Source: Takakia lepidozioides
Lineage: Eukaryota > Streptophyta > Takakiopsida > Takakiales > Takakiaceae
Reading direction: 5' to 3'
Assembly (NCBI GenBank): GCA_030704615.1
Contig: CM060734.1
Span: 12,276,001 to 12,340,000 of the forward strand
DNA: 64,000 nt
A program made the position numbers and the translations under genes. The notes under the pieces are model-generated. The model ran no database searches and was not told the DNA's origin. It was given only the letters and a program-made list of their open reading frames with translations. Position 1 is the stretch's first letter. Each line of letters begins with the position of its first letter. Positions 1 to 10,487 of the stretch are shown here, piece after piece.

Positions 1-94
1 ACCCCACACCATTACATCCATGAAAAAGATTGGACCAAACAAAAATGAGAAAAAAAAAAACAAAGAGTTTTCTTCACTCACTATTGCGGAACTC

Positions 95-266
95 TCTATG
101 GAGAGTGCATGAAGTTGAAAAGAACTCAACTTGGGAGTGCAAATGAGGGAAGAAAATATAGTTTTCAGTCCAAATGATTTTTGTTCACTCCCAAATTTTG
201 CATACGCATTGCACACGCCGTCATTAAGCATATGGCTTGGGAACGGAATAAAACAAAATCATGTGC
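95..266 (+). repeat. Dispersed repeat A, copy 1
   Basis: First of three copies of a unit of about 165 bp; the others are at 930-1101 and 1286-1444. All share the run tgcatgaagttg, a central ttttgttcactcccaaatttt-like stretch and the block cattaagcatatggctt. An A-rich tract lies just upstream here and upstream of copy 2. I see no reading frame conserved between the copies, so this is probably a non-coding transposon-derived unit. Confidence 0.75.
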
Positions 267-477
267 ATGTGCAAAAAAACAACATCCCACCTGAGGGGAT
301 GAGGAGGAGGATGTGGCGGCGGCCGTCAAGTTTGCTGGGATCGGCACCAATGGTGGTAGAAAGAACTCTAACCCTTTTATACATCAGGACTAGAGAAGGA
401 GCACTATAAAGATTGGAAGAAAGGGATCAATTGACCCAGGCATCTGCCATGACCTTTGCAAAGAGACACTAAACAGG

Positions 478-765
478 GCCTCTTTGCGACTCCCGGACGT
501 CACAGGCCCGTCGCATTATCGCTGACGGGTGACTTCTAGCAGTCGCAACCCCCGCGAGGTGGCGTGCAGCCCTCGCCACGTGGCGGCCAAGGGGGAAATG
601 GCATCCTTGCGACTCCCCAACGTCGCTGCCCTGCTGGAGCGTCACTAGGCTGTCCTACCGACGACGGGACATCGCAATACCCCATCGAGCTGGGCGGCCA
701 AGGGGAAATGGTGACGTTGTGACTCCCGGACGTCGCAGGGACGTCGCAGGAACGTCGCAGTACCC
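478..765. repeat. GC-rich GTCGCA-motif repeat block
   Basis: A GC-rich island inside AT-rich surroundings. It has about two and a half degenerate units, each containing gcgactccc followed by gacgtcgc and then ggcggccaagggg-aaatgg. The end has the short tandem gacgtcgcagg(g/a). Similar GTCGCA-rich sequence occurs inside a purine-rich exon-like stretch at 51,830-51,905. No gene is evident. Confidence 0.55.
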
Positions 766-929
766 TCTAGCCTGGGGGTCTAGGATTGGGGATTTCTGGT
801 ACGTAATGATTTTTTTTCTTACTCAAATTTGTTTTGTGAATTCAACCCTTGCACCACTACATTTGTGCAAAATTTTGGACAAAAAAAAAACAAAAAAAAT
901 AAAAATTCTTTGCTTACTTTTTTAAACTA

Positions 930-1101
930 TCTATGAAGAGTGCATGAAGTTGTAAAGAACTTAACTTTGGAGTACAAATGAGGGAAGAAAATACGGTTTT
1001 GGGTCCAGATGACTTTTGCTTACTCCCAATTTGTGCACATACATTGCATATGCTGTCATTAAGCATATGGCTTGAAAGTGGAATTAAAAAAAATTGTGTG
1101 C
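930..1101 (+). repeat. Dispersed repeat A, copy 2
   Basis: Second copy of the unit at 95-266, with the same order of conserved blocks and the same A-rich leader. It is about 830 bp downstream of copy 1 and differs by scattered substitutions. Confidence 0.75.
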
Positions 1102-1285
1102 AGACGAAACGCAATATTTAGTCTCCACGACACGTAGTTTCGTTGAAATCTCGAATGACCCATTGACTGAACTTGGTTCAAGCTCATATTTGGTCCACAT
1201 GTGCTTAAGTATGTTCAGATCACATATGCAAAGTTGCAAATGACGAGCATCAAGAAGAAATATTCACCCCCGATGTCGTAGGCCC

Positions 1286-1444
1286 TGCATGAAGTTGAAG
1301 AAAACTCAACCTTGGAGAACAAATGATGGAGGAAAATATGGTTTTGGGTCCAGATGACTTTTGTTCACTGCCAAATTTTGCACGCACATTACACACGCTG
1401 TCATTAAGCATATGGCTTGAGAATGGGAAAAAAAAGAATCATGT
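1286..1444 (+). repeat. Dispersed repeat A, copy 3
   Basis: Third copy of the unit, starting at tgcatgaagttga and lacking the A-rich leader. It keeps the gggtccagatgactttt and cattaagcatatggctt blocks. Confidence 0.7.
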
Positions 1445-1548
1445 GAAACCACAAGTCTACTAGATCCTTCCAAACTTCGAAAGGATTGTCAGTTCAAAGC
1501 ACACACCACTTCTGGGTGGGGATCATGTCATTCGAGATAAGACTCATC

Positions 1549-1708
1549 GAGGTTATGTAGAAGTTATCTTATGTATCTAGATGTCAACGTTGTCTCCTCA
1601 CAATGGATGCCTGCTACGACTTAGGTGATTATGTCAAACAACTCCCACAAAAGCAACGCCGTGCAACTGGAGCACGTGATGCAAAATGACACCAAGACTC
1701 CGCGCTAT
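1549..1708 (-). repeat. Dispersed repeat B fragment (minus orientation)
   Basis: This stretch is the reverse complement of 54,086-54,250 with moderate divergence. Shared blocks include tatctagatgtcaacgttgtctcct and the run tacgacttaggtgattatgtcaaacaactcc. A shorter relative is at 34,565-34,678, also in minus orientation. In the repeat's own direction the shared part can be read as protein-like sequence (YDLGDYVKQLLQRQRR), so it is probably a fragment of a transposon gene. Confidence 0.7.
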
Positions 1709-1740
1709 GTAAATCACATGGAGGTTGAAATGTGAATGGG

Positions 1741-3235
1741 ATATCCAGCAAATTACACCCATCATGTGCAAGTAAAGGGAGCCGACAATTACTTAAATGC
1801 TTTCATTACAAACATGTACGTAAATATTTTTAGCTTATATTTATGACCAGCATAGTGTATCTACGTGATTTTGTGGAGGGAAAGAATGTGAATTAAATAT
1901 GATGCAAGAGAGGCCAATTTACAATTGGTCTACATGAACATCACTAATCGCTTCGGTCGTTAATGTCATCCACTGATTGTACTTCATCCAGGCTTGAGGT
2001 GGTCAATAATTTTCAAACCCAAAAAAAACATCTAGGAAGGACACGTAGGGATCAGGCATCCACTCAGTTACGTTCTCGGTCATCGCATAGGAACAAAAAG
2101 GAGAAGTTGAAGACCAGCATCAGATGGATGTTGCTAAAATGTAAAGCTCTCATGATTGCATTTCAGAGGATTTTCTTTGGATAAAGCCAAATTTCACTTA
2201 GGGAATCCATTGATCCGGAGTGTTGAAAACTTGGAGTGAGGCCGCTTCTCTTGTCTTTCTTGCATCTCTAACATGGGATACTCTAATGATAGTTTGGAAC
2301 TGTTCGCAGTTGTGAGCATTGTTCAACCAGCATTGATCTCTCCTTTTGACGATCATAGTTTAAATTAGTGCAATGTAACCAAGCAACCTCTATATATTGA
2401 AATGTGCGTAATTTATGGCCCTTGGCTTGCTCGTGTCTATCCGTAGTGATTTATTTGTCCAGGGACGACCTGTTCTTCCGCTGCAACAAACTCGTTCACA
2501 AAATGCTCTTCTTTCGTAGCAACCACCGGTTATTTCACAAAATGTTCTTCTTTCGCTCCAATCCATTTCCCAGGACTCTCAAACAGGGGCTGTAATGGAA
2601 CCACACTATGACCGGCAACCTTCAGCTCCTTGTGTCCAAGAATTGGAACTTCTGGTGTAGTTCTGCCTGATTTGATTCAGTGCACACGAGAGAGTCTCTT
2701 TAGACCTTGTCCCTAATCAAAGCCACTGAAACCAAAACACATCATTCTACTAGATTTACTTGTAACAAGTTCATACCTTTTTATCCCAAGAACCAAAAAT
2801 GATCGGTAAAAATAGAGATAGCTTCACCTTATCAGACCTGTTGTCCCACCCTTGCAAAATGTATTCCAGCCAAAGCTTCTAGGCCTGTTGATTGACCTGC
2901 ATACAAAAGCCACTAAATAATTAGATAAAACTCCTAATTGTCTGAGTCTCATAAGGAATAATATTGTAGGCTTCCATGGACGCTCTTTTATTTCTTTTTA
3001 TCCCAGGTTCTTTCTCTTTCTTTCTCTCCTTCCTCAAACAAAGTGTGGCTGGCGGTGCAAGTACGGGTTCCCACAGGTCCAATGTCCTCTAGTGTAACTC
3101 ATAGACACCGTTTGCAGGGTACCTTCAACGAGACATCTCTCAATGTCCGTTACCCATTCCTCAGAGACCGACGATTGCCACAACATAGCAAATATGCATA
3201 AAGTTGTCCCTCAACAAAGGAGTGAGCTCCTCTTG
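1741..3235. other. No gene recognised
   Basis: AT-rich sequence with only short open frames and no recognisable protein, RNA gene or long repeat. It runs up to the Copia insertion site. Confidence 0.5.
3231..3235. repeat. 5-bp target-site duplication, left
   Basis: tcttg precedes the 5' LTR and is repeated exactly at 8,332-8,336 after the 3' LTR. Five bases is the duplication length expected for Ty1/Copia integrase. Confidence 0.92.
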
Positions 3236-3551
3236 TGTTAGAATGTGCATTTATTCTACCCTCGACAACTCTCCCATATTTGTAGGATTAGATCAGGTCT
3301 GGTTACCTACCCACGACGGTGCTTAATTGCACATTGACGGTGATCCTTATCTCTTACTATGAATGACTAGAAGCACAGCCTCTCCACAGGACTCTCATTG
3401 TATATAACCTGTTCATGCTTTCCGTTACATTCACACTCTTGAGCATACTAATCTTTAGCATGTTGTCTTCTTCTCACCGCCTAGTCATGTGTATGAATCT
3501 GTTGTTGCTGTGAGTGTCTACAGTAGCTTTACATGTTCATGTTTTCCAACA
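3236..3551 (+). repeat. Copia 5' LTR
   Basis: 316-bp LTR starting tgttagaatg and ending ttttccaaca. It matches 8,006-8,331 along its whole length. A TATA-like tgtatataa lies in its middle (about 3,399-3,407), a likely element promoter. The right LTR is 10 bp longer because of a 3-bp and a 7-bp indel. Confidence 0.95.
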
Positions 3552-3563
3552 TGGTATCAGAGC
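3552..3563 (+). promoter_or_regulatory. Primer binding site (initiator tRNA-Met)
   Basis: tggtatcagagc directly follows the 5' LTR. This is the standard plant Copia primer site, complementary to the 3' end of the initiator methionine tRNA, where minus-strand cDNA synthesis starts. Confidence 0.9.
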
Positions 3564-3847
3564 TAGTATGTTAGTTCCTTCGAATTAGCAACTAAAGTTA
3601 ACGAGTGTGGACAGGCGACAAGTAGCGTAGAACTAGATAGAAGCCGTTGCTCCAAGTGCACCGTAGAATGTGATATCAACATTGCATTCTAGCAGAGAGA
3701 CTAGAAGACTCCGGCCGAGGCCGGCGTAACTAAGAGCCACTTCACCTTGCGGCTACTGCCCCCTTTCGAGGGTGGGCCCTATTGCATTCTAGCATATCTC
3801 TCATTGCATACTAGCGTTAGACCAACGGTTCTCTCCAAGCTACGACT

Positions 3848-4687
3848 ATGGCACCCGTCAGCTCTGCCCCACGGCTCATGGATAGATTTGGTGGTGAAGA
3901 CTTGGCTCTTTGGAAATACAAGATGCAGCACATGTTGGTGCATCAAGGTTTATGGAGCGTCGTAACAGGGGAAGAAAAACAACATGCGGAGACAACTTCG
4001 AACGGAGCTGGAAGACAACCTATAACTGACGGAAGTTCGAAGACAGATGAGGTGAGAAAATGAAAAGAGAGGGATGGGAAGGTTCATTCCATCCTTATTT
4101 GGCATCTCCAAGACTCTGTCATTCGATGCATCAAGACTTCAAAGACGGCATCTGAGGCCTGGAAGAAGCTAGAGGAGTTGTACGAAAAAAAATCTGTACC
4201 TGAGCAATTGATACTGCTTAGGAATGTGCTAACTTCCAGATTGCAAGAAGGGGGAAACTTTTCTGATCACGTCAACAAATTGAAAGATGTCATCGATCAG
4301 TTTGAGGCTGCAGAATGTAAGTCAGCCGAACCCTTCAACCTACCCATTCTTTTGAACAGTTTGCCAGTGTCATACGATAACGTGGTAGTATTCATTGGCA
4401 ACAACAAAAACATAAAGTGGGATGAAGCGGTGACCATTCTTCTCCAAGAAGACACTCGTCAACGACAACTTGGATTGCACGATGAAGAGACCACTGCATT
4501 AGTGGCCAGATATACCAAGAACCAAGCTATTGGTATGAAATGTGTCCAAAATGCCAAGGCAAAAGGTGGTAAGAATCCTGATCAGAGGAAAGTTGTCATC
4601 TGCACACATTGCAAGAGACGAGGACATGAAGCAAAGGATTGTTGGAAGAGAATCGTGGAGGAAGTCAAATCCAAACCGTCATCATAG
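3848..4687 (+). pseudogene. Copia Gag region
   Basis: Starts at ATG with the Copia-type opening in which a tryptophan-rich helix (LALWKYKMQHML) follows the leader. An in-frame TGA at 4,061-4,063 splits it. The same frame then resumes and runs through a UBN2-like Gag core to a CCHC zinc knuckle (CTHCKRRGHEAKDC) near 4,600-4,640. A TAG at 4,685 separates it from the protease, with no frameshift. Gag coats the RNA in virus-like particles; the premature stop would remove most of the protein here. Confidence 0.88.
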
Positions 4688-4693
4688 TCCAAC

Positions 4694-5803
4694 ATGGTAA
4701 ATGCCGAAACTTCACTGTCAACTACTTTAGATGTTCTACTGATGGCTCAATATGATGCATCGATATGCGTGAGCATTAGTGCTTTTGATTCTTGGTTGTT
4801 GAACTCAGGAGCCACACACCATATAACATCTAGATCAGATTGGTTTGTGGAATTCCAAGAAGCCCATGTTCCAAGGAGAGTGAAAGTGGCCAATGCCACT
4901 TGCAGTGAAATTATAGGTCAGGGAACCATACTTACACAGCTTCCTAATGGCACGACCAAGGAGCTAAAAGGTGTACTTTGTGTTCCAAGTCTAGAGAACA
5001 ACCTCCTGGCAGTAAGTAAATTGGCAGATGAAGGTATGAATACTTTATTCAAGAGAAAAGGTTGTGAACTCTATGATGACGACTTGAATTTGGTGGCAAA
5101 AGGAGATAGAGTTGGGGATCTTTACTCATTGACACCAGTGCAACAGTATTGCGCAAAAGCATCCTTAAGTGGACAAGAAAATTCAGCAGAGATATGGCAT
5201 AAGAGATTGGGGCATCTGAATTTTCAAACAATGCACTTGATGGAAAAAGCTCAAGCTGTCACATGGTTTAAGATTGAAGATGGATCACACCTAAAACCCT
5301 GCGAAGGGTGTTTGCTTGGTAAGCAACATAAGGCACTCATTCCTAAGACCACAGGCAGCAGGGCTGCCCATGTGCTTGAGTTGGTCCACACTGACGTGGT
5401 TGGACCGATGAGAGTTCCTTCACTTGGAGGAGCCAAGTATTTTGTGGCATTTACTGATGATTTCTCTAGGAGGGTGGCTGTCTATTGCTTGAAAGAAAAA
5501 TCAGGCGTCCTTGATGCATTCAAGACCTTTCATAAGATTGCAGAAATGCAAATAGGTTTGAAGTTGAAGGCGATCAGGAGCGACAACGGTGGAGAGTTTA
5601 CTTCTCTAGCTTTCAAGGAATATTGGAGTCAAAATGGCATCCAGAGATACACTTCTGTTCCTTACAATGCCTTTCAGAACGGCCTGGCTGAGAGAATGAA
5701 CATGACGCTGATGGAGACTGTCTGTAGCGTGATTCATGACAACAAGCTGATCAAGGCTTTGTGGGCTGAAGCGATAACTACCGCAACATATATTCGGAAC
5801 TGA
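4694..5803 (+). pseudogene. Copia protease and integrase
   Basis: One open frame of 369 codons. Residues about 30-45 contain the protease flap start SWLLNSGATHH, in which the expected catalytic Asp of D-S-G is Asn, so the protease should be dead. The pre-integrase zinc segment follows (IWHKRLGHLN ... CEGCLLGKQ). The integrase core then shows its catalytic residues: HTDVVGP, RSDNGGEF and the downstream NGLAERMN. A TGA at 5,801 interrupts the frame, but the same frame continues to about 5,932. Confidence 0.92.
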
Positions 5804-7998
5804 GTGATCACCAAGGCATCTCAAACCAAGATTCCTGAAGAGATTTGGTCTGGTAAGAAGCAAAGTGTTGATCATTTTAGGGTTTTCGGATGTAAGGCTT
5901 ATGCTCATGTTCCAAAAAAAAAAAAAAAAAACCAAATTGAAGCCTAAGAGCGTTAAGTGCATTTTTGTGGGCTATAGTGAAGAAGCGAAGGGATACAAAA
6001 TGTTTAATCCATTCCTTAGTAGGGATGTGGTATTTGATGAATTCAATACAATACAAGGACAGGAGTTGAAATCTCATGGTAACACAGAATTGTGGAATCT
6101 TTGGGATTTATTTCCTATCAACCCTATTGAGTGTTTTACAAGGACGGAACTTGAAGAGCAGGTTCAAGAAAATCAGATCCATGATGCTCCATACGATGAA
6201 GAGAGACTGCAAGAAGTAAATGTGCAAATTGATCTTGACGACAAAGAGTCGACATGTGATAGCATTGCAGATCGTGATGATTTGAGAACAACAGTCGAAG
6301 AAGATTCACATGAAGAGGTCGAAGCAGTTGCCTCTCCATCTGGACGATCACCTTCAGCAGGAGCAAATGAACACCTCAGTCGCCTTGACAACGTCAAGGT
6401 AAGAACTCGAAAGCCTTCACTAAAAGTCCGAGAAACCCTAGGTCATCCGATGAGTTTCTCAGCAATTACCGTACCTGGAAATGTTGATGAAGCATTGGAA
6501 AGTGATGCTACCGGATGGACAACTGCTATGCAAGCAGAATATGACTCTCTCAATGGAACTTGGATACTTGTGATCTCCCGACAGGTAAGAAGGCAATAGG
6601 CTGCAAGTGGGTCTTTGCTTCAAGTACAAAGATAATGGGACGGTCGATAGATTGAAGGCCAGGTTGACAGCCAATGGATATTCACAACGGGAGGGAGTGG
6701 ATTACTTCGATACTTTCTCACCGGTTGTGAAAATGGCGTTAGTAAGAACGTTGCGGGCTCTTGCAGCAGAACAAGATCTGGAGATACACCAAATGGACGT
6801 TAAAACAACATTCCTAAATGGTGATTTGAAAGAAGAGATTTACATGCAACAGCCCGAAGGTTTCGTTGTTGAAGGAGCCGAAGGAAAAATATGCAGGCTC
6901 AAGAAATCTCTGTATGGATTGAAGCAATCCTCACGAGCTTGGTACCAACGAATCGATCGGTATTTGTTGGCTCAAGGGTTTTCGGAGTGGAAAAGCGGAT
7001 TCAAACGTCTATGTGAAGCGAGCAGCAGAGTTGTTCGTCATCCTTGCTTTGTACGTTGACGATGCAATATTGATAAGCAACAATCTAACCTTTCTTGCAG
7101 AATTTGAGATGGTAGATTATGGGGATATCAACTACTCTCTTGGAATCCACATCATCCGAAAAGGACAATCCATATCAGTCAGAAACGCTACTTGGAGAAT
7201 GTGCTGCAGGAATTCAAGATGGAGGATTGTAAGCCTATAGCCATACCCATGGAAGCAAACTCGAAGTTGTCCATTGATATGTGTCCAACTTCAGCAAAAG
7301 AGCAGGAGCATATGAAGGGAATACCATATCGAAAGGCCATAGGTTGCCTAATGTATGCAGCGATTCTCACAAGACCTCTGATCTTGTTAAGTCATTTTAT
7401 GGAAAACCGGGTTACCTCCATTGGGTTGCGGTCAAGCGTGTGTTCAGGTATATCAAAAGCACTATTGACTTTGGTATTTACATTAGGCACAGGTGAGACA
7501 GGTAGCAAATCTGGGTTTTGCAAGGATATTGCGATTCGGACTATGCAGGGGATGTGGATGTAAGGAAGTCCACATCTAGTTACTGTTTTATCTTGAATGG
7601 CGGGGTTATTTCCTGGCACAGCAAGAAACAAACAGCCACGGCCCTATCAAGCACAGAGTAAGTACATGGCTGCCACAGAAGCTGCCAAGGAGGCCAAATG
7701 GTTGAGGAGATTACTCCATGACATTGGAATGAAGCAAATTGATCCTCTCAACCTCAAATGTGACAATCAGAGTTGCATTGCACTGGCTAAGTCTCCCAAG
7801 TTTCACGGAAGATCCAAGCACATAGCAACTCAGTTTCACTTCATTCGAGAGAAAGTGGAGGAGGAAGAATTTTTGTTGGAATACTGTCCAACTAAACTGC
7901 AGGTTGCAGATATTTTTACCAAGCCGCTGCCAAAGGGAAGCTTTGAACTTCACAGGGAAAAGCTACAAATAAGGCCTCTAAGTCGGGTTGAAAACTGA
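5804..7998 (+). pseudogene. Copia integrase tail, reverse transcriptase and RNase H
   Basis: The integrase tail (FRVFGCKAYAHVP) runs into a poly-A tract near 5,914-5,932 that shifts the frame. Frame 5,865-6,599 carries the linker and the RT start. Frame 6,607-7,059 holds the RT fingers and palm (FDTFSPVVKMALVRTL, QMDVKTTFLNGDL, LYGLKQSSRAWY). Frame 7,013-7,240 carries the catalytic YVDD (ALYVDDAIL). Frames at 7,192-7,563 and 7,597-7,998 give RNase H (KYMAATEAAKEAKWLRRLL, LKCDNQSCIALA, HIATQFHFIREKV, ADIFTKPLP). At least four frame changes and one more stop make this a pseudogene. Confidence 0.92.
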
Positions 7999-8005
7999 GC
8001 AGGAG
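7991..8005 (+). promoter_or_regulatory. Copia polypurine tract
   Basis: The purine-rich run ending gagcaggag lies directly before the 3' LTR, where plus-strand cDNA synthesis is primed. It is short and interrupted by a few pyrimidines. Confidence 0.6.
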
Positions 8006-8331
8006 TGTTAGAATATGCATTTATTCTACCCTCAACAACTCTCCCATATTTGTAGGATTAGATCAGGACTGGTTACCTACCCACGATGGTGCTTAATTGC
8101 ATATTGATGGTGATCCTTATCTCTTACTATGAATAGCGACTAGAAGCACAGCCTCTCCATAGGACTCTCATTGTATATAACCTGTTCATGCTTTCCGTTA
8201 TATTCATTCTTTTCACTCTTGAGCATACTGTTCTTTAGCATGTTGTCTTCTTCTCACCACCTGGTCATGTGTATGAATCTGTTGTTGCTGTGAGTGTCTA
8301 CAGTAGCTTTAGATGTTCATGTTTTCCAACA
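8006..8331 (+). repeat. Copia 3' LTR
   Basis: 326-bp partner of the 5' LTR, ending ttttccaaca and followed by the tcttg target duplication. It carries more T where the left LTR has C at most differing sites, as expected from deamination of methylated cytosine. Confidence 0.95.
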
Positions 8332-8336
8332 TCTTG

Positions 8337-9150
8337 CACCTCTTGGAACTGTGCCAGCACATCCAGGGGCTAGGTACGATCCCTGTCATTGAACACCAAG
8401 AGGACACCTGGTGGGTGTTTCCTAAGAACAGTGCATCCACTCTTGGCTCGATATGAAGCAAGCGATGCAAATAAGTACACACATTCAGATATACTACCTA
8501 GAAGTTTGAGATACTGAATTGAAGGAGCTGTTAGAAGGACAAAGGGATGGATTACACTCACATTCTTCTACAGCCCTTGTAGGTCCATAATGTGCCTTTC
8601 GACCAGAATGGGCGCAGCTTCTTTTGTGTTGGGTCAAGCACAGTAGGGAGCCTCCATCGCTCCGAAGCACACTCTTTAGAGACCTGCAAAATTCGCTTTC
8701 GGTTTCCCTGAAGGATGGATTTGTTTCGTCTTTCTTACTCCCAAATCCATTCCTTCCTGCACCAAACTGACAATAGCTACATGGCGAAATAGCCATCGCT
8801 TGCAAATAACGTCCACGGATGTCTATGCTACAGTTCAAGTCCACACCCGAAAGGGTGCAGTACCCGCAAAGGAAGAGGCTCTTATTTACGCTAAGGTTGG
8901 CGTCCTCTCTCTCTCTCTCTCTCTCCAATTCAAGCTTCGTGCACAGTAATTTGAAGACCACACTCAAGATGATACAAACTTATCCTGAAGAAAAGCTCTT
9001 TAAGGATAAATGAGCCGCTTGTTTCGTGGCAGAAGCATTCGCACAGGAATTGGGAGACACGGGGCTGTTCATCCTCTATACAAATACAATACCGTATTTC
9101 ATTTGGTCAAGTGAAAGGAAACCAAGCATTTTTTTATGAGATGTCCAGAT
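8337..9150. other. No gene recognised; CT microsatellite
   Basis: Contains a (CT)n run of about 22 bases at 8,904-8,926. A minus-strand open frame of 157 codons spans 8,494-8,967, but the microsatellite contributes part of it and nothing in it resembles a known domain. I do not call it a gene. Confidence 0.45.
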
Positions 9151-9235
9151 CGGTATGATCCGTCCTTGTACAGAACTTCCGAGTTTACGATTTAGATTCT
9201 CCTTCAATCTTTTCTCTCTTTGCTCATGCACAGCG

Positions 9236-9463
9236 ATGGCGGGCTCTGGCGCTCTCCTTCGCGTGGTTGGAGAGGCTATACCCAAGGCCCTGTGTTCCAC
9301 TTCCAGTGAACGAGCGGGAGGCCGCACTTCATGCAGGACATTGTCGGGCCATGCTTTGGAGCGGAGGTGGGTAAACAATTTGGAAGGGCCTGGCCCGAGA
9401 TCTTTACAAGGGATCGCTATGACTGCTACGACGGCCCTCCGCCCCCCAGAAAACCGGAAAAAG
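9236..9463 (+). CDS. Possible first exon with organelle-targeting leader
   Basis: An ATG in good context (gcgATGGCG) opens about 76 codons rich in Ser, Arg, Ala and Leu and poor in acidic residues near the start (MAGSGALLRVVGEAIPKAL). That composition suits a mitochondrial presequence. The stretch ends at aaaaag|gtatgg, an acceptable splice donor at 9,463/9,464. No following exon could be joined with confidence. The DYW-PPR gene starts 1 kb downstream and lacks an obvious leader of its own, so this could in principle be its upstream exon. I do not recognise the protein. Confidence 0.3.
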
Positions 9464-10487
9464 GTATGGAGTTCTTTGCATATTTTTTGGGGTCTTCAAC
9501 CTGTGAGCGTCGGCGAAATGCAGGTTCTGTCTTTGCACTCATCTGAGTCGAAGAAGTTCACTTGTTTGTGTGAACGTGAGTGTAATCGGCATCGTTGTCC
9601 TGCTTCCGTTAGCCTCCCACTAGAATTCTCTGGAAGATTTCTGCTTTTTCCATCCAGTGAGAGAGAGACACACACGCAGATTTTTGCATTGCTTGCTTGT
9701 GGGATATACTGTGTAGGGGGAACTTCCTACGTGTTTTTCTCACATGATGAGATTTGGAGGGCTTGCATTGCCCACTAGAATCCCGCCAAAACGTGGCTGC
9801 AAGCTCACTTTCGAGCGCAAACTGGACATAGCACCTGCACATTATCAACCTTCCAGTTGCAGGTTTCTTCTCACCAGGTTATGGAAACTCATCCCCAGAG
9901 CCACTCAGCGCTGGTGCAGAGCCAACAACAACTTTGTTACAGGAAATTGAGTGTTGGCATAGAATGGTGCTAGAGAGCACAATGTTGATTACTTCAGTGC
10001 TGCTCTAGCCCCAACCTGACAAAGGTCGCAGTGATTGCACTACCAGTCACACCACTGTGCTTGAGGAATAAAAGTGATGTCCCATAGACCTTTCCCTGCT
10101 AAGTGGGCTGTTTCATACCTTTTAAGTACCTACGAAAATAGTGAAGCCTCCTTGAGCTGGGGTTGAGGTCTTAGCCCACCATGGCATACATAGAGAGATC
10201 AATTTTGTGGAAAACTGACATACTCGAGAAAGGCAATCAGGAACTGCTAAATATATTTTCTTTTTAGTGTTGTCTGCATGCAGACCAAGCTACGAGTATA
10301 GAACAGCTTTGGCAAAAGGAAAGGACCACAGTTCTCATAAGGTGAGAGAATCCCCACTGGTATTCATCATCGTTGAGTCTTAGGTGATTCACAAGGTTTC
10401 AGCTTCTAGGAGAGTGAAGGAGACATTGCTTGGAGTATGTAGAAGGACAGGGTTTTTTTTGTAACTAGGAATGTCGAATCACGCAGG
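9464..10487. other. Upstream region of the PPR gene
   Basis: No recognisable gene. It may contain the promoter and 5' leader of the PPR gene, or an intron if the leader exon at 9.2 kb belongs to it. No clear TATA box stood out. Confidence 0.45.

Larger units (their letters stand above)
3236..8331 (+). mobile_element. Ty1/Copia LTR retrotransposon, full structure, inactivated
   Basis: Complete element of about 5.1 kb. In order it has the 5' LTR, a tRNA-Met primer site, Gag with a zinc knuckle, protease, integrase, reverse transcriptase, RNase H, a short purine tract and the 3' LTR, inside a 5-bp target duplication. The order protease-integrase-RT is diagnostic of Copia. The coding region is broken by in-frame stops (ends at 4,063, 4,687, 5,803 and 7,563) and by frameshifts near 5,914-5,932, 6,570-6,630, 7,013 and 7,190. 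The protease catalytic Asp is replaced by Asn. The LTRs differ by about 14 substitutions and two short indels by eye, mostly C/T changes. It is therefore a fairly old, non-autonomous copy. Confidence 0.95.

Noticed and set aside
5606-5962. Minus-strand frames inside the Copia element
   Set aside because: They are antisense shadows of the integrase and RT coding frames.
8494-8967. 157-codon minus-strand open frame
   Set aside because: It includes a (CT)n microsatellite translated as Glu-Arg repeats and shows no domain, splice context or conserved repeat.
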